Below the pieces are notes generated by a model. It saw only the letters and a list, made by a program, of their open reading frames with translations, was not told the DNA's origin and ran no database searches. A program made the translations under genes and the position numbers. Positions 11,146 through 21,907 of a stretch of DNA of 32,986 nt are shown piece after piece; positions within the stretch are counted from its first letter, which is position 1; the number at the start of each line of letters is the position of its first letter. The DNA is from Chytridium lagenaria (lineage: Eukaryota > Chytridiomycota > Chytridiomycetes > Chytridiales > Chytridiaceae): positions 1-32,986 of the forward strand of contig JAHLKC010000240.1 in NCBI GenBank assembly GCA_025449115.1, in the 5' to 3' direction.

Positions 11146-11649
11146 AATCAAAGCGAATGTTGATACCAACTGTTTCGACCGCAGGAGAAGCATCAGCGTC
11201 TCGGGACAGCTTGCAAGCATGGCGGGTTCAATGGCATCCTAGGAGGGTTATGGTCAGGGGTTTTTGTTAAAGTTGGGAAGGGAAAGTGGAGAATCTTTTA
11301 ACTTACCGTTCTCAGTTCGCATCGTTCCAAAGGCAGTAGAGCAGGTAATCGGCCAAGCAATAGGTCTCGAACATCTCTTTTTTTGGTCTCCCAGCGTCTC
11401 CCTCCACGATTGTCTCCCTCTGCATCTCCTCAGACCATATCATCCACAAACATTGAGCAGCACTTTTCCCAAGTCAAGGTAGTTTTGACTCAACCTTTTT
11501 TAAAAGCTTACAAATTATGCTCTAGATACATACTCCTTTACGGAAATACGAGTATCAAGCTCGGACGTTCGAATTTTGACCCAAGGTGCAAGACCTGACT
11601 TTAAAGCAAGAATGTTGTATATTGCAAGGTATCTGCATATTCGTGGATC
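11146..11649. other. unassigned region between HK2 and the receiver relic
   Basis: Only short frames with no recognised similarity. It contains the upstream flank of HK2 (minus strand). Confidence 0.4.
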
Positions 11650-11876
11650 TTTGAAGGCCCGGTGATCAATGGGAGGGATGCGACAAAAGAAATAAGGGAG
11701 ATGGAGAGAGTGCAGATGGGAACAATGTGGATGGAGAGCACACCTTTATGCCAATTGTGGCGGTACAGGCAAGCTATATGGAGGGAGATATATTAAAGAG
11801 GAGTTTCGGGTTCACGGCTGGCGCCTAAGCCGTCCTTGAAAGCTGATTCGGAAAGGACGTGAAGGAATTTGGGGTG
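11650..11876 (+). pseudogene. relic of a response-regulator receiver domain
   Basis: Translated in pieces, it parallels the second half of the HK1 receiver: PVINGRDATKEIREME (about 11660-11705) matches the usual PVMDGTEATKLIRE; FMPIVAVQASYMEGD (11731-11775) matches MPIVAVTAS; and LAPKPSLKADSER (about 11820-11860) matches LAPKPFLKADAER. The phospho-Asp segment (MDLQMP) is missing upstream, and frame changes and a stop interrupt it. The strand is opposite to HK2, so it cannot be HK2's own C-terminus without inversion. It is probably a decayed third paralogue. Confidence 0.65.
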
Positions 11877-12363
11877 GGATGATATATGGGTGGTCTTCCT
11901 GTCAACTAAAACCTACGGTTACTCGGAAGGTGTTCCCGTATATAGCGTCTATTCAATAATTCATGCTGTGCTTTGGCTTCAATACATATTAACTTGTCCA
12001 CCGAGAAGGGAGTTCATTGCTTCTTTCGCATATCAGCGCCTCAAAAAAACGTTAATGGCTTACCCCATAGCTTAGACCACTTTCTGCGTGGTCTGGACAA
12101 AGGAGCTAGTCATTGGGATACAGTGTGTACCTTAACGAACGTTGGATAATTCGTCTTGAGCATCGGCTTTATTTTGGAGTTGGAGCTTGTTGTTCCGATC
12201 TCTTCCTGTTTTGGTTGGTTTCACCATTAACTTTGTTAATGACCCCTTACTTCACCCATCCTCCAGCTTCAAAGGTTAGGAAATCTGACCTTTGCTTAGA
12301 GTTGAAGCTTTGGTTTTCATTTCAAAGGTGGGTTTTAATGAGCAAAGTCTATCTTACATAATA
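11877..12363. other. no supported gene
   Basis: Short unrelated frames only. It lies between the receiver relic and the tandem duplication that precedes HK3. Confidence 0.4.
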
Positions 12364-12457
12364 GCATACAGGTCAGAAACGTTCTACATCAAACTCGCAA
12401 GACAGTAACATACAGGTGTCAGAAACGTTGTTTTATCAAAAAACTCGTAAGACAGCT
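12364..12457 (+). repeat. diverged tandem duplication of about 46 bp
   Basis: Two adjacent units share CATACAGGT, CAGAAACGTT, ATCAAA, AACTCG and AAGACAG in order (12364-12408 and 12409-12457), with small insertions in the second. It lies just upstream of the HK3 relic and has no known role. Confidence 0.6.
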
Positions 12458-12537
12458 TCCTGGCAAAATCCTCAAGCATGTTTTGATCCGAGTGCCGTAG
12501 AAGCTAAAAACTCACACCATCCATTTTTAAAGTCTGT

Positions 12538-12933
12538 ATGGCCCGCATGGAATGCTTACAGCGCCGCGTTTTGGTATTAGATGCCAACTGTGTCACTTTC
12601 CGTCGTCCTTCGCCATCCTACCCTTGTTTATGCTCTCAACTGACTATCATCAAAGACTACGCCTCTTTCTGGCCAGCCAATGGATTTGTTGTAGAACATT
12701 TCTCGATTAAACCCATCATTTTCATCCCTCTCGTTATCGTAACATACTTCTCCATTGGCATTTCAAGATTCACCATCGTCACTTCAGCTATCTTTCTGCT
12801 GCTCAACACGGCTGAACGTGCAATTATCTATATGATGATCAGACAATTCGCGCCTATGTTCAAGGAGCTTTTGAATCCAAGAACCGCTATCGTCATTGTG
12901 CTTTCGCTTACCAGGTCTGCGGTGCTGGTGTAA
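12538..12933 (+). pseudogene. HK3: fragment of a MASE1-like kinase membrane domain
   Basis: Residues DYASFWPANGFVV align with HK1 NYASFWPSNGFIV. RFTIVTSAIFLLLNTAERAI aligns with HK1 KLLTSILLCVVVDATACI. IRQFAPMFKELLNPRTAIVI aligns with HK1 IKWFAPRFEKLTEQRLAIVI. Three hydrophobic segments are visible. The segment after FVV lacks the LQL-FLQ stretch, and the similarity ends at RTAIVIVLS before the conserved ISDCLGH..VIPF motif, so it is internally and terminally deleted. It is on the plus strand, opposite to HK1 and HK2. The same-strand receiver at 25.9-27.0 kb could be its lost 3' end, separated by Copia and LTR insertions (inference). Confidence 0.65.
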
Positions 12934-13213
12934 CTAATAAAACTGTCCAGGTCGCTCTCTTCTCTAGGTTTGTAACAGCTTTATGTAGTATGAATAACAA
13001 AACAAACTCCTTTGCGTAACGATCCCGTCTTCACTCCTCTCCCTCTAAAAAAAAAACTCTCTTGTTAACGTTTAGAGAGAATGGCGATAGATATTGCAGA
13101 GAGTACAGGATTGAACTGATACTTCCACTTGGAGGGGAAAGTGATCCCTTTTTATAGTCATTTTCAATAAAAGTCCTCTGGGAACTAAAGTGCACTTCTC
13201 ACTCAGGTGCTGA

Positions 13214-13218
13214 GAATT
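13214..13218. repeat. GAATT target-site duplication, left
   Basis: GAATT directly precedes the 5' LTR, and the identical GAATT at 19645-19649 follows the 3' LTR. Confidence 0.9.
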
Positions 13219-13809
13219 TGTTAAATCCTGTTCATACGCAACCAATTTAATAAACTGCTTTACTTTAGTCGTCATGTTTAAATGTTTATTGATTTGGTTA
13301 GATGAAAATTTTCACGCCATTTGGCGTAAGTTTTCTAAAGACACGCTAATCATCTATGCTACTTAACTACATCACATATTATGATTTGGGCCCAACTTAC
13401 ACCAAACTACCGTTGCAAAATAATCATCAACCTCGGTGATATCCACCGAACTAAGGGTTGTAGTTTTGCAAGGGTATGTTGATGTAAGTGAGGAAATCAT
13501 ATTATCTGCATGAAAGTCATAGTTAAAAGAACTTAGCAAAAATCAGAAATTTCTGGTTACACAAACATTATTTTGACCGTAAATTAATTTGTCACTTAAA
13601 GGGTGATATTCCCCTTCAACGCGAAGGAGATAAAATGACCTTAGAAGGAAAGAACTTGCACAGTTCCCCTTTCAACGAGACTTCCTGTTTAAGCACAAAC
13701 AGCACACTGTTGCCTATAAATACGGCCAGGTGACTTTCTTGTTCAATCCAAGATTTTCACCACTATTTTATTTCCTCTCCTCACTTACACCGACGTTCCC
13801 ACTCTGACA
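13219..13809 (+). repeat. 5' LTR of Copia element A (591 bp)
   Basis: It starts TGTTAAATCC and ends CTCTGACA. A TATAAATA box sits at 13715-13722. It matches the 3' LTR at 19057-19644 with no substitution seen and three single-base gaps. GAATT at 13214-13218 is the left target duplication. Confidence 0.95.
13715..13722 (+). promoter_or_regulatory. TATA box in the 5' LTR
   Basis: TATAAATA inside the LTR, about 95 bp before its end; the same box occurs at 19550-19557 in the 3' LTR. It is the likely core promoter for the element RNA. Confidence 0.6.
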
Positions 13810-13838
13810 CAAAACTACCTTAAGTTCGGTACATCACC

Positions 13839-15230
13839 ATGGCTACTACCACTTCCCTTTCTTCAACTGGTTCTTCCATTCTTCGTCCGCCGAGGTTTAA
13901 GGGCACCACTGTTGTTGAGTTTGATGAACACATGAGGAAAGTGCGTATTACGCGCAATCCAAAGGTGTTGCTCATCTTTACGATGCTGGTATTGTTATTC
14001 CTCCTCCCGTTGCTCTCCCGTCATTCCCGCTCCTGGCGATCCACCTGTTGTTCCCGCTGATCCCGCTGATTTTGAGGATTTCCGACTCCTCATGGCTCAC
14101 TGGACCGCTCGGTCTAATAGCTACCAACAAGAGCGTGCACATTTGATCGTGAACTCACGCGTCGGGAGAAGGCTTTGCAGTCCAACGAGGTTGCAAAGGC
14201 TATCCTTGATGAGTGTTTTCAATCCGGTGATCGAAAACGTGTTGAAGGATTGGTGAACGCTTCCGAGCAAGTAACTGCCCTTCGGCAGCTCTATACTGTT
14301 GGAAATCTGGACGGTCAGGCTGGACAGCAGTGGAACGTGCGATGGTCCCAACTCCAACTTCGTGAATCGGCTTCCCTTCAGGAGATCATCACTTACCTGG
14401 AGTCAGTCATTGACTTAGTGGAAGCTCACGAGCGGATCTACTCGACCGACACCGGACAAACGGCAAATGCTCGATCTTCTTGTCGCCAATTCACCCATAA
14501 CACTCCATCAGTCCCTGAATTCACTGGCCTTGCCGTCAAGTCAATGATGGTGGCTCGGCATCCTTCCTTCCTGCTCTCGCTGAGGGTGCTCCGGCACCTG
14601 CTAACTACTACACCCAAGGTGTGGACCAGTTTAAGACGAAAGTGCAAACAGCTTTGAAGCAACTGAAGCCAATGCATCTTTGTCTGAAACCACTCCTTAA
14701 CGCCAGGGCTCGTAAAGCAAAAGTTGAGAGCAAGAACAGGAAAACGCCGAAGTCATCCGCTGCGGGAGATCAAGCACTGCACCATCCACGGTGAATGCTT
14801 TCATGATGATCGCGAGTGTCGCGCCCAAAAGGGTTCTAAACAGAACTCCAAGGGTCGGGTGACAAAGCAGAAGAAGCAGCATAACACGCCAACGTCAAAG
14901 TCTCATTGTGGAATCTGCAAGAAGGAGCATAAGGCTGAGGACTGCCCTGTTCTCAAGTCAATCATTGCCGACGCCAAGCAAGCAAAGACAAGATCTGACG
15001 CAATGGAGGTGGACGACAACAATACAACCAAACCGACAGCCACCAAGGCCAAGACAAAAGCCAATCACGTTGAGATTCCCCTCAGCAATGATGACATCAC
15101 GGCAATCGTCAACGGCACTTCAAAGGCAATCGCGTTCGGCATCAACAGTCTATTGAGACCATTCCAAGTGAGTAACGATCAGATCGTTGCTGAACTTAAG
15201 GCTCATAAGGCTCTTAACGTTAAAGTCGGA
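13839..15230 (+). pseudogene. Copia A gag region
   Basis: Gag packages element RNA into virus-like particles. It begins at the ATG at 13839, 30 bp after the LTR, with MATTTSLSSTGSS. The frame is lost near 13950 and regained near 14170. A capsid-like helical segment follows (QLREIIT-type SLQEIITYLESVIDLV), and another slip lies near 14570. Cys/His-rich motifs at about 14780-14945 (CTIHGECFHDDREC and CGICKKEHKAEDC) serve as the nucleocapsid zinc-binding part, with Lys/Gln-rich linkers. The order matches Copia gag, but no single frame spans it. Confidence 0.8.
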
Positions 15231-15830
15231 TCTCTCATTGACTCAGGTGCATCCACTTGGATGACACCAGATGAGAACCTCTTTGAACGACTCCACTATC
15301 TTCCCGCAGACAGTGAAGGCAAGGTCTACCTTGCAGATGATAGAAACCGTACCTGTCCGCGGGTATGGGGATATTGTCTACACGTTTGGTGATCATCAAC
15401 GCGTCATCAAAAACGTTCTCTTTGTTCCTTGACCTTGCAGAACCACTCTGCTCTGTCCTTGGGATGATTGAGGGATCCCAGGATCTTATCGTCTTCTCCG
15501 CCGACGAGGTATACTTATATCTTAACAGAGAAGGCAGGAGTATCAATATCGGCCGCCGTGTTGGTGACCTTTATCACCTACTCTCATCATACTCCACGGC
15601 TCCGGCTCCGATGGATACAACGGTTGAAGCCCACCGAGCATCTTCAACCGTCATGGACGCTTCTCAGCCCATTCACCCTTCGTCTGACCAGGACTTCGAT
15701 CTCGAAACCTGGATTGAGTGTTGCAACACTACAGACGCGGAAGGTCACAGTACTGGAGTCCCTTTGCGGAACGCAGTCAGTACCGACGCAAGTGACGCTG
15801 AAACTTATTGACTTTGATGTAAGTTTAGTC
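15231..15830 (+). pseudogene. Copia A protease and linker
   Basis: The aspartic protease cleaves the polyprotein. The catalytic triplet appears in SLIDSGASTWMTP (15232-15270). The frame slips near 15365-15420 (LADDRNRTCPRVWG instead of the expected LADDRSVPVKGYGD seen in Copia B), then continues with GMIEGSQDLIVFSADEVYLY and GRRVGDLYHLL to the stop near 15811. The Copia B copy on the minus strand at 21138-21677 keeps the same stretch in one frame. Confidence 0.85.
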
Positions 15831-17140
15831 GAACCGATTATAGTCGCTCACACTAATCGTACTTCTACAGCTGGACTTCTAGAAAGAAGAACAGACGCGT
15901 TCATAAAGGAGATCGTTTTACTGCACAAACGATTTGGACACGTTCATCCCCGAATTATCATTCGAACGATGACTCATGTAGATGCACAGTTAAATAAACT
16001 GCATTTTGACGCACAAACATTTGATTTCATTAACTCCTCAATTATTGAAACTGTTTAATCTGCGCTCAAAACAAAGCCGTCCAGCGTCCAATATACGCGA
16101 CGACGCATCCAGCACCACGGAAACTTTTCCGACTTCACGCTGATACAGTACCTCTACCGTGTCAAAGCATACAACGTGAACATTACTGGATACCTTTCGT
16201 TGACGAATACACGCGCTTCATAAACATCCGCTTTGTGAAGGATAAGTCGCAATCGTCTCCGCTCACAATTTCGATGATCTGTCAATTAGAGAATGAATCA
16301 GGAGAACACGTCGCTGAACTCCGAACCGATTCTGGTGAAATCCTCACGAATACTCTTCGTGATTTCTGCTCTAACAAACTTCCACCTATATCTGTTGTTC
16401 CATCACCACCCTATTCGAAAGAATTTAACGGGTTAGCTGAACGATCAATTAGAAGTTTGAAAATCATCGCCTCATGTATGCTTACACAGGCAAAGCTGCC
16501 TATGTCATTATACTCGTATGCACTAGAGTATGGTGCATTAACGAAGAACGTCCTATGGCATTCAACCATTAAGGATATTCCATACCGACGATTTCTCAAT
16601 CGTCAACCAGATTTATCAAAATCCATGCCTTCGGCACTCTTGTTAGCATATACTTGTTTAAGGAACAGCGCCGCGCGTTAAGAACAAATGCTAAAACAGA
16701 GTTAGGATTATTTCTGGGGTATGAAGGACAATCAATGAAAATTGTAACTGTCTATAATTACCGGACCCGACGCGTCCAGAATTATTATCACGTCTACTTT
16801 CATAAAGACGTGTTTCTTGGTTATCAACCTAGCCAGAAAACCCTCGAACAAGCATTGTTCACGTATCCTCTGAAATCTCTACATGCACCAGACGCAGAAA
16901 GAGAAAGAACACCATCTCGGGAATCACCTGATGAGGATACAATGCTAGACACTTCCATTCCACTAACGGAAGTAGATGATGACGACGAAACTGAATACAC
17001 GATCACCTTTGATCCAGTTACGTTAATCATACCGTCAGCTAGCGAACATCAACCGTCACCTGAACCAAGTTCAGACAGCATCGCGGGACCTTCCTTCAGT
17101 CCTCTTTCCGTTAATAACGAAGATGCAGACTCTCATCAGA
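15830..17140 (+). pseudogene. Copia A integrase
   Basis: Integrase inserts the DNA copy. The N-terminal HHCC zinc motif is seen in LHKRFGHVHPRI (about 15925-15960), with the Cys pair LICAQNKAV after a slip at about 16058. The catalytic core includes the DSGE of RTDSGEILTN (16325-16355) and the later FNGLAERSIRSLK with the catalytic Glu (about 16425-16460). A slip near 16680 leads to the acidic linker (EVDDDDETE, near 16970) that joins integrase to RT. Confidence 0.85.
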
Positions 17141-17249
17141 CAGAGGAGCATATGATGATGAACTCAACGAAGGGATTGAACCCCCAGAGAGTCCAGAACC
17201 GTCATCTGATTCCGAAAGCGATGATGGAGTATACACGCGGACTCGATCT

Positions 17250-18937
17250 ATGGCGCCTGCGCCAGAATGGTCCAAAATACTCCAGATCACTTTTGAGAAT
17301 GAAGAAGCACATAGAGTGCGTCAATCCTCCGCGGCACACATAGTCTTCCCGACTCCAGCTCCAAGCTCCGTTCCACCTGAACGGATTCCAATGTCAGCTA
17401 TCAAACCTCTCCCACTTACCGTGGAAGAAGCTATGTCTCGGCCTGATGAAGCCAAATACTGGTATGCCGCAATGCTTCGAGAGTACAATGAGCTCAAAGA
17501 CAGAGGAACATGGGAAGAAGTGGTCTTACCCGACAACGCACATCTTATCGATGGTCGTTGGGTCTTTGATCACAAGTTCGACCAAGAAGGCTACTTGATC
17601 CGTTTCAAAGCCCGATGGGTCGCTCGGGGTTTTAGCCAAATTCCGAACGTGAATACACCGAAGTCTACTCCCCAGTAGCAAACTCAAAGACTATCCGTTT
17701 CTTCTTAGCACTTGGGGTTTTACTCAATCTGTTTATCTATCAGATAGATATCACAGGTGCATACCTCAACGGAACCTTACACGAGCTTAATTACTTAATT
17801 ATGCCTCATGGTTTCGAGCGATTCACAGAAGACGGAACTCCTTATGTCTGCAAGCTTATTCAAGCTCTTTACGGTTTACACCAATCAGGAAGAGAGTGGT
17901 ACAATACTCTTAAACAATGGTATTCAGAAAACGGTTTTACTATCAATCGTGCTGATGTCTGCCATTTCCTGAAGTATTTTGAGGAATTCGATTGTTTAGT
18001 CCATACTATTCAATATGTCGATGACATCATTATACTCGCTGAACGCGAATCAGCTATCAAACAATTCATTGCACGCGCCGATGAAAGGTTTAAAGTTGGT
18101 TCCTCAGGCGCGGTGGACTGGATAACCAAAATCCAAGTCATTCGTAAAGATAACGGTACTTTTATTTGCCAACAGTTCTACACTCGGCATTTATTAGAAT
18201 CATGCGGCTTATGGGAAACCGGTGTTACGGCTAAGCCAACCCCTATGGCTGTCAACTGGAAACATGATCCAGATGCTAAGCCACTCACACCAGATGGCCA
18301 AACACAGTATCGATCACTATTACAACGTATCGCGTATCTTGCACAGAAAACGCGACCTGATCTTGCGTTTGTAATAAGCAAACTCGGCCAATATCAGGCC
18401 AAACCCAATGAACACGACTTCGCTGCGGTTATACGAGTTTTACGCTATCTCATCGGTACTTATGACATGGGTCTTTTCTACACAAAAGCTCATACAAAGA
18501 CAATCTCACGATTGCAAAACGGCGAACACGTTATCACAAGTCTCACTGAAGTTCCCATCTGTTATGCAGACGCAAGTCATGCCTGCGAAGATGACTTCAG
18601 ATCACGTACCGGTTACGTTGTTTTATTCGGTGGAGCCGCCATCTCCTGGCAATCCAAAAAGCAAACAGTTGTAGCTCAATCCTCGAGTGAAGCTGAACTT
18701 ATCGCTTTAAACGAAGCTACACGCGAAATGATTTGGTATCAAAACTTGATGACAGAATCTCGTCTGACACATCCCGGTGTGTCCGTGATTTATCAAGATA
18801 ACGATTCTACCATAGACATCGCGAAAAACCCGCTTCATCACCACCGTGTTAAACACATCAACGTTAAACACCGCTACATTAACCAGCAAATCGACGAAAG
18901 CGAATTGAACTCTGGTACTGTGGTCAGAAAAACATGA
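17250..18937 (+). pseudogene. Copia A reverse transcriptase and RNase H
   Basis: FKARWVARGFSQ (17603-17640) opens the RT. After a slip near 17640-17680 come YSPVANSKTIRF, then YQIDITGAYLNG (17740-17775) and ALYGLHQSGREW (17865-17900). The catalytic YVDD lies in IQYVDDIIILA (18010-18042) and is intact. RNase H follows with CYADASHACEDD (18561-18596), SSSEAELIALNEATREM (18681-18731) and the RVKHINVKHRYI motif near 18850. The 17801-18937 frame is uninterrupted for 378 codons, so only the junction with its upstream part is broken. Confidence 0.9.
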
Positions 18938-19056
18938 TCGCGGATCTTTTCACAAAGCCGCCAACGCGTCAACACACGCTAGACATTGTAAAAGCATGGG
19001 TTTGTTCCGACAAGCCGAACTTTAATAGAGCCGCAGTTTTCTTAAATTGCGGGGAG

Positions 19057-19644
19057 TGTTAAATCCTGTTCATACGCAACCAATTTAATAAACTGCTTTA
19101 CTTTAGTCGTCATGTTTAAATGTTTATTGATTTGGTTAGATGAAAATTTTCACGCCATTTGGCGTAAGTTTTCTAAAGACACGCTAATCATCTATGCTAC
19201 TTAACTACATCACATATTATGATTTGGGCCCAACTTACACCAACTACCGTTGCAAAATAATCATCAACCTCGGTGATATCCACCGAACTAAGGGTTGTAG
19301 TTTTGCAAGGGTATGTTATGTAAGTGAGGAAATCATATTATCTGCATGAAAGTCATAGTTAAAAGAACTTAGCAAAAATCAGAAATTTCTGGTTACACAA
19401 ACATTATTTTGACCGTAAATTAATTTGTCACTTAAAGGGTGATATTCCCTTCAACGCGAAGGAGATAAAATGACCTTAGAAGGAAAGAACTTGCACAGTT
19501 CCCCTTTCAACGAGACTTCCTGTTTAAGCACAAACAGCACACTGTTGCCTATAAATACGGCCAGGTGACTTTCTTGTTCAATCCAAGATTTTCACCACTA
19601 TTTTATTTCCTCTCCTCACTTACACCGACGTTCCCACTCTGACA
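19057..19644 (+). repeat. 3' LTR of Copia element A (588 bp)
   Basis: It starts TGTTAAATCC right after GCGGGGAG and ends CTCTGACA. Compared with the 5' LTR it lacks one A in CCAAACTA, one G in GTTGATG and one C in TTCCCCTTC, and is otherwise identical by eye. Confidence 0.95.
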
Positions 19645-19649
19645 GAATT
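19645..19649. repeat. GAATT target-site duplication, right
   Basis: Identical to 13214-13218, immediately after the 3' LTR. Confidence 0.9.
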
Positions 19650-19738
19650 GATGGGATATTTCCATAAAACGCCTTTTGGTGGCGCTTCTCAGCTTCTCTC
19701 GCTTCTCACGGTGGCTGTGACATATGCTGACATATGTC

Positions 19739-19763
19739 CTTACACATGATAAACATGTGTAAG
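19739..19763. other. perfect 10-bp hairpin
   Basis: CTTACACATG (19739-19748) and CATGTGTAAG (19754-19763) form a perfect inverted repeat around ATAAA. It abuts the GC-rich minisatellite. CATATG words just upstream (about 19720-19735) add further palindromy. Confidence 0.8.
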
Positions 19764-19766
19764 AGC

Positions 19767-19967
19767 CCGGGGGTCTGCCGCAGGGTCTATCCCAGGGTGC
19801 GGTAGACACCAGAGAGACGCCCCAGGGTTCAGGACCCTGGGGAGGTGATTCAGGGTGCTTGGAGCGACGTCCCCAGGGTGCAGGACCCCAGGGTGCAGGA
19901 CCCTGGGGAGCGGGACCCTGGGGAGCGGGACCCTGACGCGCTGACCCAAGGGTGCAGGACCCTGGGG
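19767..19967. repeat. GC-rich palindromic minisatellite
   Basis: Irregular units built on CAGGGTGCAGGACCCTGGGG. Three copies form a long hairpin: CCCCAGGGT paired with ACCCTGGGG at 19820-19842 (loop TCAGG) and 19886-19908 (loop GCAGG), and a one-mismatch copy near 19945-19967. Degenerate units with GAGCGGGACCCTG fill the gaps. The composition is sharply more GC-rich than the neighbours. Confidence 0.85.
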
Positions 19968-19975
19968 TGTAATGA

Positions 19976-20784
19976 CGATAAGATGATAAAGTGTAAAGAC
20001 CTTATGTGCGGAACATAATCACGCGTGCTCGGAGCTGAGATCTATAGTATACATTCTCGTCGTTGAGTTAACTTGATCTATCGGCATTCCGCAACGTAGC
20101 AAAACTGCAACTCTTAGTCATTTGGCGTACCGCAATAACAAGTTGAGTTTTGCTACAGCGTTAAAGCTGATATGTGATCATGTTAACTACGAGTCAAACG
20201 TGAATATAGATCTATAACGTGCGACGTAAAGGTCGTCTCTCTGGTTCAGTCGGATGAACATGTTCGACGGATGAACATCATGAATCGCAAAGTAAGAGTT
20301 TATTGAATTGTTATAACGATACAACAGAGATTCAACATCTCTCTCCCCCTTTTCCCTCCCTCCTCCTATATCACTTCCCGCCTTGTCAATCCCCCATAAC
20401 AATTCCCATAAATGTAAATAAATAAAACATCGTGCGGATTTTCAACGTAATTAAAAAGGGCAAAACAAAAACAGAAAGGTAAATCCCCCACGAACACAAC
20501 CCAGCTCCCATCTCACGCGATATCTTAAAGCGCGAAGAAAAACAAGTAAAGAAAAACAAAACTACGCAGGTAAAGTCCTCACAAACAGCGCGAGAAACTA
20601 AACAGTCTAGCTCCCATTTTCCTCGACTCACTCCCATCTTTTATGTCACAACCCACGACCCTCACCGAAGGCATGCTGACGTCCCCGTCAGCCCCCGCTT
20701 GCATGTGTAATTCATTGCGTCGTTGGACCCTTTCCGATCGCCGAAATGGAATGGAACGTCGTCGACGAATGGTAACCAGTACTT
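19976..20784. other. unassigned DNA between minisatellite and Copia B
   Basis: No supported gene. A pyrimidine-rich tract at about 20335-20380 precedes ATAACAATTCCCATAAATG, a word also found in the decayed Copia LTR near 4620. Parts may be LTR or internal sequence of Copia B, but no boundaries could be fixed. Confidence 0.35.
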
Positions 20785-21688
20785 CAACCCTTTTCATTTT
20801 GGCAAGGTAAAGGTACAGTATCGGTATGGATTCTATAGAGTTTTTGGCGGACCGATTGGGATGAAGAACCTATGAGCCGTTGGACTATCTTATTCTGGGC
20901 ACAGATAAGACAGTTCTCAAGGATAGACTCATTCAATAAAGAAATATCAGACGGGTCTGATAATAACCTTTTATTGAATGTGATGCAATCTACATGAGTC
21001 ATCGTTTGGATAAGAATCCGTGGATGAACATGACCAAATCGCTTATGCAGCATAACGATTTCCTTTATGGTCATGTCTGCAAAATGCAGCTGTAGAAAGA
21101 CGATTAGATTGGGCGTTACTAATCGAGTTTGATGAACTTACTTCGGAAAGTGAGTCCAAAACCATGTCGTGGTTGTCTGCAGGAGCGGATCCTTCAACCA
21201 GAGGTTCATCTCCAGAGCGGTGCGTAACCAGGTGTCCCACTCGTCGCCGAGGAGGGTCGCTTCATCAGTCGGAACCAATGATGCAGATGTTACGTGATTA
21301 GCCTCATTATCACCATCCGTAATCTCCATTAGCTTTGGTGTTGTGTCTACTGTAGTAAGGAGGTGATAAAGGTCACCGACACGACGGCCAATAGTGATTG
21401 TTCGACCTTCTTGATGGATATAGAGATATACCTCATCAGCCGAAAAGACGACTAAGTCTTGTGTGCCCTCAATCATGCCCAATACCGAACACAGAGGCTC
21501 AGTAAGATCAGGGACGTACAGAACATGTTTGATCAAACGGAAATGATCGCCGAACTTGTACGTAACATCTCCGTATCCTTTGACCGGTACAGAACGGTCA
21601 TCAGCGAGGTGGACAGTGCCTTCCTCACCTGACGGTAGGAGGATAAGATTGTCGAACAGATCGGCAATAGGAGACATCCAGGCAGAAG
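20785..21688 (-). pseudogene. truncated Copia element B (protease to integrase N-terminus)
   Basis: The minus strand reads TSAWMSPIADLFDN just after where the protease DSGA should be, then LADDRSVPVKGYGDVTYKFG, GMIEGTQDLVVFSADEVYLY and GRRVGDLYHLL in one frame to about 21138. After a break come LHKRFGHVHPRILIQTMTHV and CLICAQNK (the integrase zinc motif). It parallels Copia A at 15240-16160 at the protein level but differs enough to be another copy or subfamily. Similarity stops at DTVPLPCQN (about 20790), so RT and the rest of integrase are absent; the other end abuts the short L1 LTR at 21689. Confidence 0.85.
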
Positions 21689-21907
21689 TGTGAGATTATT
21701 GGATAACCTCACCAAGAGGCATGAATGCGTCGCTTATATAGACGTCGTGCCATTATTCTTATTTTGTTGTTCCCGTTCCATTCTTTTCCCCTCTCGGGGT
21801 TTTTCATAGTTTTTCCCCATAGATACGAGAGAGGTTTTTATAGAAGGAAGGGCGGTCGACGTGGTATGCCGGGGCTTAGCAGAGGGGGCCATAGAGAGAA
21901 CTTCACA
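21689..21907 (+). repeat. internally deleted L1 LTR, copy b (219 bp)
   Basis: It has the same TGTGAGATTATTGG start and GAACTTCACA end as the 956-bp copies but lacks about 739 internal bases. The join lies in GTATGCC (21864-21870), a 7-bp word present at both deletion ends in copy c (25024-25030 and 25763-25769). Flanks GAAG and GATG differ at one base, so no clean target duplication is visible. The TATATAG box is kept. Confidence 0.85.

Larger units (their letters stand above)
13219..19644 (+). mobile_element. full-length Ty1/Copia retrotransposon A
   Basis: Complete architecture: 5' LTR, gag, protease, integrase, reverse transcriptase, RNase H, a GCGGGGAG polypurine tract at 19049-19056 and a 3' LTR. 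It is flanked by a perfect 5-bp duplication, GAATT (13214-13218 and 19645-19649), which marks one clean insertion. Integrase ahead of RT is the Copia order. The two LTRs show no base substitutions, so the insertion is very recent. Yet the internal coding region needs at least seven frame changes, which is hard to reconcile with such youth unless a defective copy was mobilised in trans or single-base indel errors are present. Confidence 0.95.

Noticed and set aside
19767..19967. CRISPR-like array
   Set aside because: Units are irregular and palindromic without unique spacers, and the genome is fungal.
20386..20637. 83-codon minus frame with hydrophobic stretches
   Set aside because: No motif, adjacent to truncated Copia, and of the size expected by chance in AT-rich DNA.
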